Origin: an uncultured Barnesiella sp.
GTDB taxonomy: Bacteria > Bacteroidota > Bacteroidia > Bacteroidales > Barnesiellaceae
Assembly: GCA_944320015.1 (NCBI GenBank)
Contig: CALUFO010000001.1
Location: 1 to 64,000 of the forward strand
Length of the DNA: 64,000 nt
Reading direction: 5' to 3'
The notes below the pieces were generated by a model that worked only from the letters and a program-made list of their open reading frames with translations, did not search any database and had not been told where the DNA came from. Shown piece by piece: positions 61,282-64,000 of the stretch. A program made the position numbers and the translations under genes. The number at the start of each line of letters is the position of its first letter. The stretch's first letter is position 1.

Positions 61282-61360
61282 AATATAGTGAAAGGCGAGA
61301 GCAGAGACAAATAAAAACGTAGTTTTTAATTTGGCTATGCCAAGCCGCGGCCTATATTCT
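61282..61360 (-). repeat. Promoter-bearing dispersed repeat, copy 4
   Basis: Same block order as 24207-24287: GTGAAAGGCGAGAGCAG, GACAAATAAAAACG, AGTTTTTAATTTGGCTATGCC (trimmed), CCGCGGCCTATATTCT. The minus-strand promoter reads TTTG-N20-TATATTTA, one base off. Points towards the ROK gene. With the ROK promoter and the fabI promoter it accounts for most of the 61162-61628 interval. Confidence 0.65.
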
Positions 61361-61532
61361 TGTATATATAACGAAGAACAGGCGAGACAATTGTTTTTTT
61401 ATTTCTAAAAAAGATTAAGTGTTGAAATAGATTTTTGGCCGGGGAGGATAGTTCCCGAAATCGAGTGGGGAGAGTGTGGCGACAGGCTGTGAATGGCCGA
61501 ATTGCAATGTCGGGATAACAAAATGGGAGTTT

Positions 61533-61567
61533 TTTGTTTCCCATTTCAAAAAAAGTATCTATCTTTG
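61533..61567 (+). promoter_or_regulatory. Promoter of fabI
   Basis: TTTG (61533-61536), 23-nt spacer, TATCTTTG (61560-61567), about 62 nt before the start. Confidence 0.55.
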
Positions 61568-61628
61568 CAGCCGCAAAACGGCACAAACCTGTGCAAACTG
61601 TGCAAGAATGTGCCCCAAAACAAAAATT

Positions 61629-62486
61629 ATGAGTTATAATTTATTGAAAGGAAAAAGAGGTATTATTTTCGGCGCCTTGAACGATATGTCTATCGCATGG
61701 AAAGTGGCCGAAAAAGCCGTGGAAGAAGGCGCAATCATCACGCTCTCGAACACGCCTATGGCCGTGCGCATGGGAGAGGTGACCGCTTTGGGTGAAAAAT
61801 TGAATGCCGAAATAATTCCGGCCGACGCCACCAGCGTGGAAGATCTCGAACGGGTTTTCGCCCGCTCGATGGAGGTTTTGGGCGGTAAGATAGATTTTGT
61901 ATTGCACTCTATCGGCATGTCGCCGAATGTGAGAAAGAAACGCCCGTATGACGATTTGGACTACGATATGCTCTCCAAGACGTTGGATATTTCGGCGGTG
62001 TCGTTCCACAAGATGATACAGGTGGCCAAAAAGATGGACGCAATCAATGAATACGGTTCGATTGTGGCTCTCTCGTATGTGGCTGCCCAGCGCACCCTGT
62101 TCGGGTATAACGACATGGCCGACGCCAAAGCGCTGTTGGAGTCGATTGCCCGCAGTTTCGGGTATATCTACGGTCGGGAGAAAAATGTGCGTATCAATAC
62201 CATTTCGCAGTCGCCTACGATGACTACCGCCGGCAGCGGCGTGAAGGGAATGGAGTCGTTGATGGACTTTGCCAACCGCATGTCGCCGCTGGGAAATGCC
62301 AACGCCGACGAGTGTGCCGACTATTGTATCGTGATGTTCTCCGATTTGACCCGGAAGGTGACGATGCAAAACTTGTACCACGACGGCGGATTCTCGAGCA
62401 TGGGTATGAGCTTGCGGGCGATGACCCAATATAACAAGAGTTTCGACGAATACCGCAATGAAAAAGGCGAGATTTGTTACGGATAA
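61629..62486 (+). CDS. fabI: Enoyl-[acyl-carrier-protein] reductase FabI
   Basis: 285 aa from the ATG at 61629 (MSYNLLKGKRGIIFGA). Last reductive step of fatty-acid elongation. NAD-binding GIIFGALNDMSIAWKVA, LHSIGMSP, catalytic Tyr-(X6)-Lys as GYNDMADAK, and SPTMTTAGSGVKGMESL before the substrate loop. The upstream start at 61476 lies before the promoter and is rejected. Confidence 0.96.
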   Translation: MSYNLLKGKRGIIFGALNDMSIAWKVAEKAVEEGAIITLSNTPMAVRMGEVTALGEKLNAEIIPADATSVEDLERVFARSMEVLGGKIDFVLHSIGMSPNVRKKRPYDDLDYDMLSKTLDISAVSFHKMIQVAKKMDAINEYGSIVALSYVAAQRTLFGYNDMADAKALLESIARSFGYIYGREKNVRINTISQSPTMTTAGSGVKGMESLMDFANRMSPLGNANADECADYCIVMFSDLTRKVTMQNLYHDGGFSSMGMSLRAMTQYNKSFDEYRNEKGEICYG

Positions 62487-62515
62487 ATAGAGAATGGTAA
62501 TTTGGTTTAGATAAT

Positions 62516-62556
62516 AACCGGCCCCGTTTGTCGAGTAGGCAAGCGGGGCCGGTTTT
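62516..62556 (+). terminator. Terminator of fabI
   Basis: AACCGGCCCCG ... CGGGGCCGGTT followed by TTTATTA. Confidence 0.85.
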
Positions 62557-62557
62557 A

Positions 62558-64000
62558 TTATTCGTCGGCCTCTGGTTCTTCGCCGTACACCTCGTCGTAG
62601 AATCGTTTATAGCGTTGCCATTCGGGGTCGTTTTCCCACAAATACCGGTAGGCTTCGGGGCTTGATTCGGAGAGCGGGATCCCCAACATCTCCCGGCTGG
62701 CCTGCTGCCGCCGCATTTTTCGTCTCATTTCGGAAATCGAGTCGTCGCGTTTCAAGGCGTCTCGGGAGCGAATAATCATACTGCGTATTTCGTTCTCGGA
62801 AAATTTCAATCCCGGCATGAATATGCGGAGCATGTTTCGGAGGTCGCCTGAGATGCGTCTCCAAGCGGCAGAGGATACTCCTTTGCTGGCCAAGTCGGCC
62901 AAATACTCTTCGGCGTCTTTTTTGCGAGCCGTCCATGAATTTCCCCTTAGCTTCCATTCGGCCGGCATGGACCGGTACACTTTCATCAGGAAGTCGTCTT
63001 TGAAATAGGAGTCGCCCAAGAAGAGTGCGTCGAGTCCTTGATGGCCTACGGCTTCGTGCAACAAGACCCGTTGAAGGCTTTCGTAGTTGGGGATGTTGTC
63101 GAGAACGACGCCTATCTCCCCATTGCCGTGGTTAAAGAATCCCCCTATTTTCCCGCCGCCCCTCTTTTGAGACAGGAGCGAGGCGGGGAGGTCCGATTCG
63201 TGTTCATACACGATGACATTGTCGAGTCCCATGCGCTCGGCCAAGTCTTTGACCATTCGATATTTACCCCGGGTAGACATGCCTCGCCATGCGGTATCTT
63301 TGTGAGGGTCGGGGATAACCGGGCCGAGCGGGTCGGGTTCGTCTATTTCTTTGGCGATGCGTTGGTTGCTCCGGTATTCCTTTATCGAGAACGAGCGAAT
63401 CATATCGGGCTCGACACGCTCGATTTCGAGGGTGTTTTTCCCGTCGGGCGATAGTACCGTGGCGATTTTGGATTGAGGGTCGTAGTCGAGGACTTCCCAA
63501 GCGACTCCGTCGCGTTTGAGCACGGCGATAGATTCTTGCCTGTCGCGACGCATATTCCGCTTTCGGCGGTTGACGACACGGCCAGCACCTCCGACAGCGG
63601 CGCCGGTGACACCTCCCGTCCACATGCTGGTGGTGGCGTTTTGCAGAACCGATTCGAGCGTGGGGTAGTTCTCGGGTTCGTTATAAATCGTGGTGGCCAT
63701 GTCGTGAGCTACCGAGTTGAGGGCTTCGACCGAACCACTGGTGAGGGCGTCGTTGAAAGTTCCCGCGATGAGTCCCGATTTGTCGGTTTTCGATAGGTTG
63801 GCCATGAGCTTTTTTATCTCCGATTGGGCTGCGTCGTTTTTGAGGATATTTTTCTTGAAATAGTCCGACGCCCGTTTCTTTACTCCCGATTTCAGATTTT
63901 TGAGATAGCGGCTTTGCAGTATGGTGTCGAAAAGCAGGTCGGCTCCCATACAGATAGCCACAAACCCGAATCGTTGGCTGTTGGACAATTTTTGTCCGGT
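62558..64000 (-). CDS. Partial large protein with phage-type polyvalent metalloprotease-like motif
   Basis: At least 480 aa; the frame stays open to the window edge, so the true start lies outside (the TTG at 63988 is not a convincing start). The visible N-terminal part has a Gly/Ala-rich hydrophobic stretch (TSMWTGGVTGAAVGGAGRVV, about 118-137 from that TTG) and a basic segment. The central part contains LLHEAVGHQGLDALFLG (about 310-326), matching the HExxGH-type motif of metallopeptidase domains in polyvalent proteins of phages and conjugative elements. The C-terminus is Arg-rich then acidic (YGEEPEADE). This suggests the window ends in a mobile element. Function beyond that is not assigned. 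Confidence 0.7.
   Translation of the reverse strand, partial: TGQKLSNSQRFGFVAICMGADLLFDTILQSRYLKNLKSGVKKRASDYFKKNILKNDAAQSEIKKLMANLSKTDKSGLIAGTFNDALTSGSVEALNSVAHDMATTIYNEPENYPTLESVLQNATTSMWTGGVTGAAVGGAGRVVNRRKRNMRRDRQESIAVLKRDGVAWEVLDYDPQSKIATVLSPDGKNTLEIERVEPDMIRSFSIKEYRSNQRIAKEIDEPDPLGPVIPDPHKDTAWRGMSTRGKYRMVKDLAERMGLDNVIVYEHESDLPASLLSQKRGGGKIGGFFNHGNGEIGVVLDNIPNYESLQRVLLHEAVGHQGLDALFLGDSYFKDDFLMKVYRSMPAEWKLRGNSWTARKKDAEEYLADLASKGVSSAAWRRISGDLRNMLRIFMPGLKFSENEIRSMIIRSRDALKRDDSISEMRRKMRRQQASREMLGIPLSESSPEAYRYLWENDPEWQRYKRFYDEVYGEEPEADE

Noticed and set aside
61162-61628. Possible tRNA or riboswitch before fabI
   Set aside because: No cloverleaf or known aptamer pattern; the interval is explained by two promoters and a dispersed repeat copy.

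Overview
The window comes from a member of the Bacteroidota, order Bacteroidales; a Barnesiellaceae-like gut bacterium is my guess, at low confidence. The reasons are Bacteroidales promoters (TTTG, about 20 nt, then TAnnTTTG) before many genes, type IX secretion C-terminal tails on secreted proteins, a TonB-dependent receptor with paired surface lipoproteins, and Bacteroidota-typical neighbourhoods (lptE-TPR-secG, DUF4834-pssA-psd, LptC followed by a GldE-like CBS protein). Base composition is even and moderately GC-rich, except for the repeat arrays and one AT-rich gene tail near 54.1-54.4 kb.

Layout. 1-1.5 kb: array of a structured dispersed repeat. 1.6-3.3 kb: secreted C10 cysteine protease. 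3.7-11.4 kb: lptC, CNNM/CBS protein, PpiD-like foldase, rlmN, pdxA, carboxynorspermidine dehydrogenase. 11.6-18.3 kb: a seven-gene TetR-TolC-HlyD-ABC-ABC-permease-permease efflux operon with twin operators. 18.5-20.1 kb: bcp-recA. 20.3-27.5 kb (minus strand): DUF1963, secG, TPR protein, lptE, sigma-54 activator, acyltransferase, mgtE, ksgA. 27.6-32.5 kb: flippase-like membrane protein, pepD, small conserved proteins, and pssA-psd for phosphatidylethanolamine synthesis.

32.6-35.9 kb holds the most notable locus: a five-gene operon encoding a JAMM isopeptidase fused to an E2-like pseudo-domain, an E2-like protein, a 67-aa protein in the place of a modifier, an E1/ThiF protein and a small membrane protein. 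It has the full logic of a bacterial ubiquitin-like conjugation/deconjugation pathway, but its order and accessory parts differ from the layouts I know.

36-48 kb: rluA, pheT, yebC, BspA-like LRR lipoprotein, DUF695, SGNH lipoprotein, rmuC, BASS symporter, secreted proteins. 48.5-54.4 kb: TonB receptor plus two lipoproteins, one with an internal tandem duplication and a foreign-looking tail. 54.5-57.6 kb: second repeat array, inverted relative to the first, enclosing an AAA/DUF4143 ATPase. 57.8-62.5 kb: nfnAB, ROK kinase, fabI. The right edge enters a large gene with a phage-like polyvalent metalloprotease motif.

Two dispersed repeat families stand out. One is BIME-like, made of inverted pairs of three-way-junction units whose hairpins change by compensatory substitution and carry GNA or GNNA loops. 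The other is about 80 bp and carries a Bacteroidales promoter; all four copies point into the next gene.
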